From: Candidatus Blautia intestinigallinarum
Lineage (GTDB): Bacteria > Bacillota > Clostridia > Lachnospirales > Lachnospiraceae
NCBI GenBank assembly: GCA_019112635.1
Contig: DXIX01000037.1
Span: 1 to 64,000 of the forward strand
Length of the DNA: 64,000 nucleotides
Direction of reading: 5' to 3'
Positions 1 through 8,041 of this stretch are shown here, piece by piece (the first letter of the stretch is position 1; each line of letters starts with the position of its first letter). A program made the position numbers and the translations under genes. Under the pieces are notes generated by a model, which worked only from the letters and a program-made list of their open reading frames with translations, was not told where the DNA came from and did not search any database.

Positions 1-76
1 GCCCTATGTAGCTTAGCATATATGGGGATGGGAGGATTGATTCCACCATCCTGCTCCCTGTAACTTATCCACCATA

Positions 77-1231
77 TCAGTTCATTATAAAAATCTTAGA
101 TTTTTGTCTTGACAACTGAGCCACTATAATCGGTTGTGCACACAAGGAGAGGGTAAATACATAGGACATTACTTTACCCATCAAGTGCTCGGGTGTGTGC
201 TCCTGTATAATAGAAATGGAATAGGTGGAAAACAAACTGCATCCAAACTGGCAAGCGAAGAACATCGTCAGTAAAACCAGATAACGGGGAAAAACACTTA
301 CCGTCAGCAGGAAAACAATGCCGCACGGGATGATGCAGATCCCAAAGGAAATGAAAAGAATGGAAAGATAGCGCACTTTCAGTCTTTCTGAAAATATCGC
401 GATGCATAGACTTCCCAAAATGGATGCTGCGCCTAGTGCACTTTCTGCAATTCCATAATGTGCAGCGGACAGTCCCAATACAGTCCGTACCAGATAGGGA
501 AAGCCTACCACAGCAATGCCCGCTACGAACAGGCTCACGAGTGCTGCCAGGAGAAGAAGTTTCAGAATACCGGGCTGTTCCAGGCGCAAAAACCGCATGC
601 TGATTGAGAAATCTTCTCTGATGATTGCGCCAATCCCCATTTTCTGTTCCGATCTTTTGTAATCCAGATGGATCAAACATTCCAGCAAGGCTGTCACAAA
701 GAAACATACAACCGCTGCGTAGAGTGTCGTCTGGATTCCCAATGCGGTATAGAAAATGCTGCCTAAAAACGGAGTAATCAAAGATGCTATGGAGGCAACC
801 TGACTGATGATGGCATTTCCCTTGATGATATAGTCGCCTGACAACATTTGCGGGATACAGGCTTGCACAGTAGGGGATTCAAAAGCACCCAAGATCGACA
901 GAATCATAAGCAGAGCGCCAACAACAAAGATATCTTGTCCATGCGATATGGCAAAGCTGGCAATCAATACAGAAAATCCCGAAAGAGTATCCAAAGCTAC
1001 CATGATATTACGGCGGTTTGCCCGGTCTGCAAGGATTCCGCCAAAGGGAGAGAGTAAAATTGTGGGAAGCAATGCCAGTGCCAACAGTCCTGCAAAAACG
1101 GAAGCTGATCCGGTTTGTTCCAGCACATACATAGACAGGGCAAATTTCAATGTGTAATTTCCAATCAGGGAACTAACCTGTCCAAAAACCAAAAAGGTAA
1201 AATTAGGGGTAAAGAGTCTTTTTTCTGTCAC
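77..1231 (-). CDS. MFS efflux transporter (MefA-like), C-terminus probably truncated
   Basis: A 384-residue membrane protein of the macrolide-efflux type of major facilitator, expected to export drugs by proton antiport. It starts at GTG 1231, 8 bases after GGAGG. The N-terminus has the TM1-TM2 pattern and the loop GGILADRANRRN typical of MFS motif A. Eleven or so hydrophobic segments follow. Normal homology runs to SLCAQPI near residue 368, where relatives continue with a glycine-rich last helix. Here an unrelated basic tail of about 15 residues follows and ends at a stop, so TM12 is probably missing. It is the last gene of a four-gene minus-strand operon (tetR, ABC ATPase, ABC permease, this gene), 3 bases after the permease. 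The call of an MFS exporter is firm; the drug is unknown and activity is doubtful. Confidence 0.8.
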   Translation of the reverse strand: MTEKRLFTPNFTFLVFGQVSSLIGNYTLKFALSMYVLEQTGSASVFAGLLALALLPTILLSPFGGILADRANRRNIMVALDTLSGFSVLIASFAISHGQDIFVVGALLMILSILGAFESPTVQACIPQMLSGDYIIKGNAIISQVASIASLITPFLGSIFYTALGIQTTLYAAVVCFFVTALLECLIHLDYKRSEQKMGIGAIIREDFSISMRFLRLEQPGILKLLLLAALVSLFVAGIAVVGFPYLVRTVLGLSAAHYGIAESALGAASILGSLCIAIFSERLKVRYLSILFISFGICIIPCGIVFLLTVSVFPRYLVLLTMFFACQFGCSLFSTYSISIIQEHTPEHLMGKVMSYVFTLSLCAQPIIVAQLSRQKSKIFIMN

Positions 1232-1234
1232 AGT

Positions 1235-1942
1235 TTATACCTCCATATTTTCTACTAGGTGAAAGAAACTTTTCACAGCCATTACTGTGAGGAGTACGGC
1301 AATTCCCAGCAGAATAAAGAGTACTGGGCGGAAAGAGAAAGTCAGCGATAATATTTGACATAGGATTGTCACGGTAAGGATCGCAGATACAATGGTTACA
1401 GGAATAGATTGTTTCAGAAAACCAATCCATGTTGATATAAGTGTCACAGTACCAGCCAAAAGAGAATGGCATAGGAGGGAAAGAAAAGCCCACCCGGCAG
1501 TCTTCCATGTAAGACTGTCAGTACAGAAAGGGAAAAATCTCTCGGTAAAAGAGAATATGCTGTCTATCACAATTCCACCTAGCAGCATGGCGACAACAGG
1601 ATAGCAAAAAATCAGCCACAGTTTTGCACCCATCATTTTTTTTCGGCGGATCGGATAGGAGAAAGATAAAATGGCTCTTGTGCCGCTATATTCTTCTATG
1701 ACAAATCTGGTTCCCATCACTGCGCCTAAAATTCCAAAGGCGCTCATGCTCAAAAGGTGATTCAAATGGAACAGAAAATGATAAGAAGAAAACATCTCAA
1801 TGTCGGTTTCTGTTGGATCGATCAGAGGAATCGCAGCCATAAAATAGTGAAAAGCCAATAGGGTAAAACTACAGATCAGAACTGCTATATGATAGGGGCG
1901 TAAATGGTTGCGTCTGATTTCCAGAGATATGAGTTTATGCAT
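1235..1942 (-). CDS. ABC-2 type transporter permease
   Basis: A 235-residue integral membrane protein with about six hydrophobic segments, the usual size and layout of ABC-2 permeases used for peptide or antibiotic export and immunity. Start ATG 1942 follows AAGGAGG by 8 bases and overlaps the end of the ATPase gene by 8 bases, so the two are translationally coupled and form one transporter. The N-terminus is cytoplasmic and charged (LEIRRNHLRPYH), then alternating helices follow. No extracellular domain is apparent. The substrate is unknown; the neighbouring TetR repressor and MFS exporter suggest a drug or antimicrobial peptide. Confidence 0.8.
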   Translation of the reverse strand: MHKLISLEIRRNHLRPYHIAVLICSFTLLAFHYFMAAIPLIDPTETDIEMFSSYHFLFHLNHLLSMSAFGILGAVMGTRFVIEEYSGTRAILSFSYPIRRKKMMGAKLWLIFCYPVVAMLLGGIVIDSIFSFTERFFPFCTDSLTWKTAGWAFLSLLCHSLLAGTVTLISTWIGFLKQSIPVTIVSAILTVTILCQILSLTFSFRPVLFILLGIAVLLTVMAVKSFFHLVENMEV

Positions 1943-2666
1943 AATGAAGGCCTCCTTCCATTACTCCGATCAAATAATCTTCCATATCTTTTGGATGTTT
2001 TTTGCGGATTTCTTCCGTATTTGCTTCCAACACCAGTCTTCCATCTGCGATTACTCCGATACGGTCGGTAATTTGCCGCACTTCGGATAAAAGATGACTG
2101 GACAGCAGAATGGTTACCCCATCCTGGTCTGCGAGCTGGCGAAACAGGATGCGCATTTCTCTGATCCCGGCAGGATCAAGACCATTTACCGGTTCGTCTA
2201 AAATTAATACCTCCGGTCTATGAATAATGGCACGGGCAATGGCTAGACGCTGACGCATTCCTAAAGAAAATTCACGGACAGGCTGTGTACCTGTGCCGGG
2301 AAGCCCTACACGTTCAAGCACCGATTCCACCTTTCTGTTTTCAATTCCCATATAGGCCAAATGTAGGAGCAGATTATCAGCAGCTGACAGGTGTTCGTAA
2401 AACACAGGTGTTTCAATCAGACTCCCGGTGTGCCTTAAGATCTTAGCATTGTCTTTGACACTGTCCATATTAAAAATTGCGGCAGTACCGGCTGTCGGTT
2501 TGAGAAAACCGAGAAGCAGCTTAAATATGGTGGTTTTCCCAGCTCCGTTCTTGCCGAGAAGGCCATAGATAGTCCCTCGTTCCACGGAAATTTGGCAGTC
2601 CCGGATCACTTCTTTTCTGGAAAAGGTTTTGGTTAACCGGTCTGTGAAAATCACGATTTCTTTCAT
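1935..2666 (-). CDS. ABC transporter ATP-binding protein
   Basis: A 243-residue nucleotide-binding subunit that powers the ABC-2 permease encoded immediately downstream. Visible motifs are Walker A GLLGKNGAGKTT (about residues 35-46), a Q-loop region, the signature SLGMRQRLAIARA (about 131-143), Walker B VLILDEPVNGLDP (about 150-162) and the switch His in LLSSHLLSEV. Start ATG 2666 follows AAAGGAGG. It resembles the BcrA/lantibiotic-immunity branch. An operator-like palindrome lies just upstream (2682-2698), so it can be controlled separately from tetR. Confidence 0.9.
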   Translation of the reverse strand: MKEIVIFTDRLTKTFSRKEVIRDCQISVERGTIYGLLGKNGAGKTTIFKLLLGFLKPTAGTAAIFNMDSVKDNAKILRHTGSLIETPVFYEHLSAADNLLLHLAYMGIENRKVESVLERVGLPGTGTQPVREFSLGMRQRLAIARAIIHRPEVLILDEPVNGLDPAGIREMRILFRQLADQDGVTILLSSHLLSEVRQITDRIGVIADGRLVLEANTEEIRKKHPKDMEDYLIGVMEGGLHYA

Positions 2667-2681
2667 TTTGTCCTCCTTTTA

Positions 2682-2698
2682 ATACCGTACGACGGTAT
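2682..2698. promoter_or_regulatory. Operator-like palindrome upstream of the ABC ATPase
   Basis: A perfect 7-base inverted repeat, ATACCGT-ACG-ACGGTAT, lies between tetR and the ABC ATPase, just upstream of its ribosome-binding site. A related ATAC...GTAT repeat sits at the tetR start. TetR-family proteins bind such short palindromes, so this is a likely site for the adjacent repressor; binding is inferred. Confidence 0.55.
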
Positions 2699-2749
2699 GT
2701 ATAACGGTAAAGAAAATGCATGGCAAAATTAAATTGTCTTGCGGCAGCT

Positions 2750-3397
2750 TTATGTTTCCTCTGGCATTTTGTCGAAGAATTCTTCCACCAAAGCATAGAT
2801 GGAATCGTCCATAAGGGGAACGCCCATCTTTTCCAGCATATCACCGAGAAAGCGGAATTTGTTCTTCATTCCTTCTTTGTCGGATGGAAACACAGAAGGC
2901 AGCAGCCACAGACTGGTGAGCAGTGGCATGAGTTCTGCGATCTCTTTGGCATACTCCGTGTGTATAGAACCATCCTTGTTTCCTTCTTCCAGCAGTTCCT
3001 GATAATATGGAGTTAAAATGCGGCGGTTTGATTCAATCATCTCCACCAAAAGCCGGGGGTTCCTTGTGAGAGGAATCGATTGTATAGTCATGTCGGTTCG
3101 GGCTTCATCCGATTGATTCAGCCGGATAGCTTCGCGCAGCTTTTCCAGACCATTTAAATCGGAACGTTTACGAACTTTCTCAAAGGGATTATTTGCAGAA
3201 AACATCCGGTCGCCCACTGCGTCCATGATTTCCTCTTTTGACTTGAAGTGGTGATAGACCGCACCTTTTGATAAACCACCCAAATGATCTACAATGTCTT
3301 GAATTGTGGTGTTGTCATATCCTTTTTCCAAAAATAACCGCTGCGCCACATCAAGAATTTTTTCTACGGTTACTTCCGGGTATTTGTTCCGTGCCAC
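2750..3397 (-). CDS. TetR/AcrR family transcriptional regulator
   Basis: A DNA-binding repressor of 215 residues. The N-terminal helix-turn-helix (TVEKILDVAQRLFLEKGYDNTTIQDIVDHLGGLSKGAVYHHFKSKEEI, written here in short as residues about 10-55) is typical TetR; the C-terminal helical domain is the ligand sensor. An in-frame ATG exists at 3421, but AAAGGAGG lies inside that extension, 5-6 bases before GTG 3397, so GTG 3397 is chosen. It heads the efflux operon, and palindromes at 3414-3430 and 2682-2698 are candidate self and target operators. The ligand is unknown. Confidence 0.88.
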   Translation of the reverse strand: MARNKYPEVTVEKILDVAQRLFLEKGYDNTTIQDIVDHLGGLSKGAVYHHFKSKEEIMDAVGDRMFSANNPFEKVRKRSDLNGLEKLREAIRLNQSDEARTDMTIQSIPLTRNPRLLVEMIESNRRILTPYYQELLEEGNKDGSIHTEYAKEIAELMPLLTSLWLLPSVFPSDKEGMKNKFRFLGDMLEKMGVPLMDDSIYALVEEFFDKMPEET

Positions 3398-3413
3398 ACA
3401 AAATCCTCCTTTT

Positions 3414-3430
3414 ACATACATTTGGTATGT
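3414..3430. promoter_or_regulatory. Operator-like inverted repeat at the tetR start
   Basis: ACATAC-ATTTG-GTATGT, a perfect 6-base inverted repeat immediately upstream of the tetR ribosome-binding site. It shares the ATAC/GTAT half-site with the palindrome before the ABC ATPase, which suggests autoregulation. This is inferred from position and symmetry. Confidence 0.5.
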
Positions 3431-3534
3431 ATTATTATATGAACCGCAGGGCTTCCTGTCAAGGTATATTCACATTTATTTTCGGATTGGAATCAAACAT
3501 CATATTTATCATTCTAACGATACCTCTTGCAATG

Positions 3535-3570
3535 AAAAAGGTCAGCACACGGCGTTCGGTGTGCTGACCT
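3535..3570 (-). terminator. Rho-independent terminator (minus strand)
   Basis: A perfect 12-bp stem (AGGTCAGCACAC with GTGTGCTGACCT) with an 8-base loop is followed on the minus strand by TTTTT. It would end transcripts coming from the araC pseudogene and shield the tetR promoter. Confidence 0.85.
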
Positions 3571-3672
3571 GCATATAAACTTCCCATAAAAGAGGGGGAA
3601 GGGAAGATTATCCCTTTATAACAGATATAAAACAATGATCATGAAAAAGTAAAGAGACACTGTCATGGAACA

Positions 3673-3732
3673 TAAGGGAAAAGATATAAGGGAGTTCAGT
3701 CATTCCGAGATGTAATTTATATCTTTCCCTTA
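3673..3732. repeat. Long inverted repeat, function unknown
   Basis: Arms TAAGGGAAAAGATATAA (3673-3689) and TTATATCTTTCCCTTA (3717-3732) pair over 16 bp with one bulged A, around a 27-base loop. There is no U-run on either side, so it is not a standard terminator. It may be a remnant of a mobile element end or a structured 3' region of araC. Confidence 0.5.
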
Positions 3733-3868
3733 GTCCTGAAGTAAAAATAACATCGATATTTTCAAGTGTCAATATAGCTATAAAAAAAACGTGATTATGC
3801 AGAAAAAAAGTTTACAGTAACAGAAATATCTGCTGATTTTTACTGAAAAGATACTGACAGGTCTGTAA

Positions 3869-4779
3869 TTATCGTGCCATGATCCGGTAACGGCTGGGGG
3901 AAGTGCCGTAATTTTGCCGGAATAATTTGCCAAAATAGCTGACATTATTGAACCCGCACTGCTTACAAATGGAAGCAAGATTCTGCGTGGTACTGGTCAG
4001 AAGATATGCAGCCACAGAAAGACGGTATCGGTTGAGATATTCCACCGGTGTCTGGGAGAGAGAGGACCTAAAACAGCGGAAACATTCCCGCTTATTTGTA
4101 TGGGCGGCCCGGGCGATGGCCTCTACGGTGAGCGGTTCCGGGTAATGTTTATGGATAAAATCAAGCATCTGCTGCATACGGCGTTCCTGAATCGAGGAGA
4201 AGGTGCAGGAGGGAGAGTCGCTTTTTTCAGGAAAAGGTCCCAGGACAGACTTCGCCAGATCCGGCAGATCAGTTCAAGACCATGAAGCTCATGGTCTGTA
4301 TCCGATGGCTCCAGATCGTGAAAACTCCGGAGAAGTTTCAGCATTTCTCCATGCTCTGTCCCAGTGTGGTCGAAGAAAAGACCGGGAATCTGGGAATGAA
4401 GGGCCGGAAGGATAATTTTCTGATAGATGTTCCCGAATACCAAAGAGGATGCAAAAAAGCTGGGAGCAATGGAAAATATAAAAATCTCAGCACCGGGCGC
4501 CAGCTGACTGTATCCGTGAAGTACCCCGGAATTGATAAAAAATCCATCTCCGGCTGTCAAAGTCCTTTGGACTTTGGAACCGTGCTTTCGGAAAAGCAGG
4601 TAGTCCAGCCTGCCTTTTAGAACCAGACCGAACTGGAATTCCGTGTGCCAGTGGAACTCTACCCTTCCGCCGGAAAAATCATTCAACATATTGCAAATCC
4701 GGGGGACAGGAAGTCCTGTTTCCGGGTAATCAAACCGCTGCTGTCTTGTCTCATCTATTTCAATTTTCCTGTCGCACAT
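3869..4779 (-). pseudogene. AraC-family regulator broken by a frameshift
   Basis: Two frames together make one AraC-type regulator. The first, from ATG 4779 (after GGGAGG), encodes the N-terminal cupin sensor with FHWHTEFQFGLVLKG. The second, ending at 3869, encodes the C-terminal double helix-turn-helix (LTVEAIARAAHTNKRECFRCF and LASICKQCGFNNVSYFGKLFR). They meet at a run of six T on the plus strand (4222-4227; six A in the gene). Adding one A gives the uninterrupted reading LFLKKSDSPSCTFSSIQERR into the second frame, so a one-base loss in the homopolymer explains the break. This may be a true mutation, phase variation or a sequencing error. The target genes are unknown; the HD-domain gene lies 48 bases upstream on the same strand. 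Confidence 0.85.
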
Positions 4780-4827
4780 AAGCAAGCCTCCCTTAACTAG
4801 CGCAATTTTATCATATTTTAATAGTCT

Positions 4828-5322
4828 TTATTCAGGCCACAGGGATTTCAGAAAACGGATCCCGCTCTCTGTGCGGAAAACAGACTTCAGCACATGGCGT
4901 ACGTTTTCTCCTGAAGCATGGTCTTCCGCCAGATTGACCAGGAAATCCGCTTCCACAAGGATCTGGTGATCCTGTTCCTGGATATGACCGTAAGTATGGT
5001 GGTGGCCGATCAGCCAGCAGATACGTTCTGTCATTTCACGATCTGTACCGGTATCTTCCAGCAGCTTGCGGGCCTGAGCGGGACCTTCCAGCTCCTGATA
5101 TTTCCCGGCGCTGCTGTGGTATTTTTCTTCGCTGATTTTGATGCCGATATCGTGGAGCAGTGCAGCAATCTCCAGAGTCTCCAGTTCCCGGGAATTTAAT
5201 CCTTCCAGCCGCCCAATAGCTGAGGCGTATCCGTGTACTTTTATAAAGTGTTCGATCCTACGGATATCTCCGCAGTCATAAATGATCATTTTTTCAGCGA
5301 TACGGGCAGTTCTTTTTGTCAA
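4828..5322 (-). CDS. HD-domain metal-dependent phosphohydrolase
   Basis: A 164-residue protein of the small HD superfamily, which usually hydrolyses phosphate mono- or diesters. The core motif HD is in ALLHDIGIKISEEKYHSS, followed by GHHHTYGH and a downstream Asp in EADFLVNLAED, the usual metal-ligand set. The frame is open further upstream, but AAGGAGG sits 9 bases before TTG 5322, giving the start MTKRTARIAEK. A GCAGAA-TTT-TTCTGC hairpin and T-rich stretch lie just upstream of the ribosome-binding site. Substrate unknown. Confidence 0.8.
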   Translation of the reverse strand: MTKRTARIAEKMIIYDCGDIRRIEHFIKVHGYASAIGRLEGLNSRELETLEIAALLHDIGIKISEEKYHSSAGKYQELEGPAQARKLLEDTGTDREMTERICWLIGHHHTYGHIQEQDHQILVEADFLVNLAEDHASGENVRHVLKSVFRTESGIRFLKSLWPE

Positions 5323-5506
5323 TAGTCTCAACCTCCTTAAAAAAGATAAAAAGACAGCAGAAAAAATTCTGCCGCCTTTGACAATTCTTATAGTAGCACT
5401 GGAGAGTGTTGTTTGCAAGAGGTGAGTGGGAAAAGGGATGCGACGGAGGCTGGAAAGCTGGCTGTCGGTGATGTGTTTTTGAAAACTATTTTGAAAAATA
5501 TTTAGA

Positions 5507-5536
5507 AAGGAGCCGGTTCTGGTATGCCGGCTCCTT
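5507..5536 (-). terminator. Terminator of the MFS gene 5578-6828
   Basis: A perfect 10-bp stem AAGGAGCCGG/CCGGCTCCTT with a 10-base loop lies 42 bases downstream of the MFS stop codon. The minus-strand sequence after it is T-rich (TTTCTAAATATTTTTC). Confidence 0.8.
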
Positions 5537-5577
5537 AGAGATTTTCCTAAAAATAAATTTATATGAGAAGAGAGTTT

Positions 5578-6828
5578 TTATTTTGCCGTTGCCGGTGCTT
5601 TCTTTTTGATGATTTTGGACAGTACAATGGCCATAACCACACACAACAGAGACATAACAACTGCGTAAGCCCAGGTCATCTTGAAACCGGCAGCGCCGTA
5701 ATTGTCCATCCAGCTTCCCAGAAGAGTGTACATGAAGATGTCCGGTGTGTAACCAAGAGCAGAAGCAATACCAGATACACGTCCGCTCATCTCCATCGGA
5801 ATACCTGCGTCATCGTGAACAGCAAAGTACTGACTTCTCACAGCATAGATGAAGATCAGCCCGAAGAAGAAATTGATGATGACGGCCATAACCAGGCTGG
5901 CATTGACAGGCAGGACGATGAACAAGCCAAAAGAAACTGCAAGAAGAACACATCCTCCGACAATGACTTTGATTCTGGAATGAAGTTTATCAGCCAGGAA
6001 TCCACCCAGGATACCGCCTACACCCTGGAGCAGGTAACGGATACCGCCGAGAGTAGAACCCATGGTCTCAGAAAGACCATAGTACTGTACGGCATAAGTA
6101 TTTACATATCCAATGATACCGTACACGCTGTATGCGGTAAATACAATTGCGATCAGAACCCACACACGGGGGATGGTCAGAGCTTTGAACATTCCTTTGG
6201 TTACTTCAAGGAAGCTTTCATTATTCTCTTCCCGTTTTGTATCTTCAATAAAGATAAAGTTCAGAATACCAATGATGATGACAGAGATTGCACATACCTT
6301 GATGGCCATGGAAGTACCGAAGACTTCACCACTTTTTGCTGCGAAAAAGCTGTATGCCGCAGTCATAGCGAATACCTGAATGGCATTGATAATGCCACGC
6401 AGACCTTCCTGAAGTCCGAAGAGACGGCCCTGTTCTTCCGGAGTTCCAAGCATACGGGTTGCTTTGATGCAGGCAGACCAATAAGTGATGATTGTCGAGA
6501 TACCCAACAGAACGAAGATCGCTCTGGAGACATTATAACTTGGGAATGTGGAGAACCAAAGTCCCAGGATACCGGTGGCCAGGAAGGAAAATGTCAGAAG
6601 CTTTCTGGCGGAGAACTTATCTGCGATAATTCCGCCGATGAAATAAGAAACCAGAGAGACTGTCGCATATCCAGATGAGAGGAGTCCCATTTGTGCGTTG
6701 GTTAAGTCCATAGCCGACTGGATCTGAGGATAGAAAGTTTCACGGATATAAGGAAGCTGGAAAATCATACCAGCACCTGCGGCCAGCAGAAGGAGCGTGC
6801 CGTATTTCTTTACAAATGCTTTGTTCAT
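5578..6828 (-). CDS. MFS transporter, probable substrate importer of the GlpP-type regulon
   Basis: A 416-residue, 12-helix major facilitator resembling the UhpC/GlpT/OFA branch of organic-anion and phosphate-ester permeases. MFS motif A appears as GGIIADKFSARK (about residues 64-75) and again in the second half as GGFLADKLHSRIK. Start ATG 6828 is preceded by GGAGGAATTTCTT; an upstream in-frame codon at 6864 lacks a ribosome site. It is transcribed alone, with its own terminator at 5507-5536. Its leader (6910-7000) carries the same promoter, hairpin and terminator cassette as the two catabolic operons at 11264 and 21553, so it very likely imports the substrate of that pathway or a related compound. 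The substrate itself cannot be named. Confidence 0.82.
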   Translation of the reverse strand: MNKAFVKKYGTLLLLAAGAGMIFQLPYIRETFYPQIQSAMDLTNAQMGLLSSGYATVSLVSYFIGGIIADKFSARKLLTFSFLATGILGLWFSTFPSYNVSRAIFVLLGISTIITYWSACIKATRMLGTPEEQGRLFGLQEGLRGIINAIQVFAMTAAYSFFAAKSGEVFGTSMAIKVCAISVIIIGILNFIFIEDTKREENNESFLEVTKGMFKALTIPRVWVLIAIVFTAYSVYGIIGYVNTYAVQYYGLSETMGSTLGGIRYLLQGVGGILGGFLADKLHSRIKVIVGGCVLLAVSFGLFIVLPVNASLVMAVIINFFFGLIFIYAVRSQYFAVHDDAGIPMEMSGRVSGIASALGYTPDIFMYTLLGSWMDNYGAAGFKMTWAYAVVMSLLCVVMAIVLSKIIKKKAPATAK

Positions 6829-6909
6829 AAGAAATTCCTCCGTTCTTTGTATTATTTTGAGCATTTGTGCCGGCCGGAAAACATCATGCCGGATCCGGCT
6901 GTTGAAATG

Positions 6910-6963
6910 AAAAAAAGAGAGAAGTAGGCCTTATGGCGTTACTTCTCTCTTCACTCTTGTAAC
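6910..6963 (-). promoter_or_regulatory. Leader A: GTTAC/GTAAC hairpin overlapping an intrinsic terminator
   Basis: On the minus strand the transcript begins with GTTAC (6963-6959), a 16-base purine loop AAGAGTGAAGAGAGAA, and GTAAC (6942-6938). The second half of this element, AGAGAGAAGTA (6950-6940), is also the 5' arm of a perfect 11-bp terminator stem closing at 6926-6916 and followed by seven U. The two structures are mutually exclusive. The design matches leaders B and C; the cognate regulator is inferred to be the GlpP-type protein at 20055-20624. Confidence 0.8.
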
Positions 6964-6971
6964 TTGGGATA

Positions 6972-7000
6972 ATCATAAAATATTTATAAAATCTTGTCAA
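6972..7000 (-). promoter_or_regulatory. Promoter of leader A
   Basis: TTGACA (7000-6995) and TATGAT (6977-6972) with a 17-base spacer, 8 bases upstream of the GTTAC element. The transcript should start at or next to the hairpin. Confidence 0.88.
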
Positions 7001-7113
7001 TTCTTTTTGAGGAAAAAGATGAATCTTATAAAATGTATACAAAAAAGATATGTAAAATTTGTGAACACTTCAATAGTATCTTCCGGGTAACTATCCCACA
7101 ATAAAGTGCTTAC

Positions 7114-7142
7114 TTTACGTTAGAAACTCCATTGTCTATAAT
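7114..7142 (+). promoter_or_regulatory. Candidate promoter before the macrodomain/sirtuin pair
   Basis: TTTACG and TATAAT (7137-7142) are separated by 17 bases. The transcript would run through the ferredoxin remnant into the macrodomain gene. The -35 is weak. Confidence 0.5.
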
Positions 7143-7263
7143 AGAGGCAAGAGCTGAGAAAAACGGTTATTTTGTGACAGATAAATGTATCGGCTGCAAG
7201 CTGTGCGATACCAAATGTCCGCAGAAGTGTACTGATCCAGTAAATGCGATAGAACGGAGGTAG
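7132..7263 (+). pseudogene. Remnant of a 4Fe-4S ferredoxin-domain protein
   Basis: The last 44 codons before the macrodomain gene read as a ferredoxin tail. They include CIGCKLCDTKCP followed by QKC, the cysteine spacing of a [4Fe-4S] cluster site, and end at TAG 7261. There is no start codon with a ribosome site; the -10 of the candidate promoter overlaps its first codons. It looks like the 3' end of a larger gene (perhaps a flavin- or pyridoxamine-oxidase/ferredoxin fusion, which is inference) left after a deletion joined it to a promoter. Confidence 0.65.
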
Positions 7264-7267
7264 TATC

Positions 7268-8041
7268 ATGACACAAGAAGAACAGTTGGATTTTCTGATC
7301 CACTATTTACTGAATGAACGCGAAGAATATAAGGACATCCAGATGCCAGACGATCTTTCAGAAAAACAGAGGCTCCTTCGGAGTCTCATGAATGTACGTC
7401 CGCCCATCCCTGCCAGGGAGGATTTTCTGAAAGTACAGGACGCATATCTGCAGGAGCGCCTGGCCCAGAGAGGCATCACAAAACCGGAGGATTTAACACC
7501 GGTGCAGCCAGGAAGGTATCTCTGGCAGGGCGACATCACCACACTGGCGGCAGATGCGATTGTGAATGCGGCAAACAGCCAGATGCTGGGCTGCTTTGTA
7601 CCTTGCCATGGCTGTATTGACAATGCCATTCATACTTATGCAGGCGTGCAGCTCCGCATGGAATGTGCCCGTATTATGGCCAGACAAAAGAAAGAAGAGC
7701 CCACTGGCAAAGCCAAGATTACGAAAGCCTATAATTTGCCCTGCCGTTATGTGCTGCATACGGTGGGCCCTGTCATTTACGGGGCTGTTACACAGACAGA
7801 CCGGGAACTGCTGATAAGCTGCTACCGTTCCTGTCTGGAACTGGCAAAAGATAACAAGCTTCGGAAGATAGCGTTTTGCTGTATTTCCACCGGTGAATTC
7901 CATTTTCCAAATGAACTGGCGGCAGAGATTGCCATACAGACAGTCAAGACATGGCAGCAGCAAAATCCAGAACAGATTGAGGTGATTTTTAATGTTTTCA
8001 AAGACAGCGACTATGAAATCTACAGACACCTGTTGCGATAA
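7268..8041 (+). CDS. Zn-dependent macrodomain protein-ADP-ribose hydrolase
   Basis: A 257-residue protein with an N-terminal helical extension (about 1-75) and a macrodomain (about 80-257) that removes ADP-ribose from proteins. The fold signature GDITTLAADAIVNAANSQMLG is followed by CFVPCHGCIDNAIH. That motif supplies the Cys/His ligands of the zinc-containing macrodomains that are typically linked to class M sirtuins. Start ATG 7268 follows CGGAGG by 7 bases. Its stop lies 50 bases inside the sirtuin gene, so the writer and eraser are tightly coupled. Confidence 0.92.
   Translation: MTQEEQLDFLIHYLLNEREEYKDIQMPDDLSEKQRLLRSLMNVRPPIPAREDFLKVQDAYLQERLAQRGITKPEDLTPVQPGRYLWQGDITTLAADAIVNAANSQMLGCFVPCHGCIDNAIHTYAGVQLRMECARIMARQKKEEPTGKAKITKAYNLPCRYVLHTVGPVIYGAVTQTDRELLISCYRSCLELAKDNKLRKIAFCCISTGEFHFPNELAAEIAIQTVKTWQQQNPEQIEVIFNVFKDSDYEIYRHLLR

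Larger units (their letters stand above)
3431..3868. other. 438-bp intergenic region between tetR and the broken araC gene
   Basis: No convincing gene is present. The region holds a strong minus-strand terminator (3535-3570) and a long imperfect hairpin (3673-3732). Short overlapping open frames on the plus strand here show no homology and no ribosome-binding sites. The base composition is AT-rich. Confidence 0.6.

Noticed and set aside
4190-4240. Programmed ribosomal frameshift in the araC gene
   Set aside because: There is no downstream pseudoknot or stimulatory Shine-Dalgarno, and AraC regulators are not known to use one. A one-base homopolymer change is simpler.
5563-6678. A 371-codon plus-strand frame opposite the MFS gene
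   Set aside because: It is rich in His, Cys and Asp from complementing hydrophobic codons. The minus strand encodes a complete 12-helix transporter with start site and terminator.
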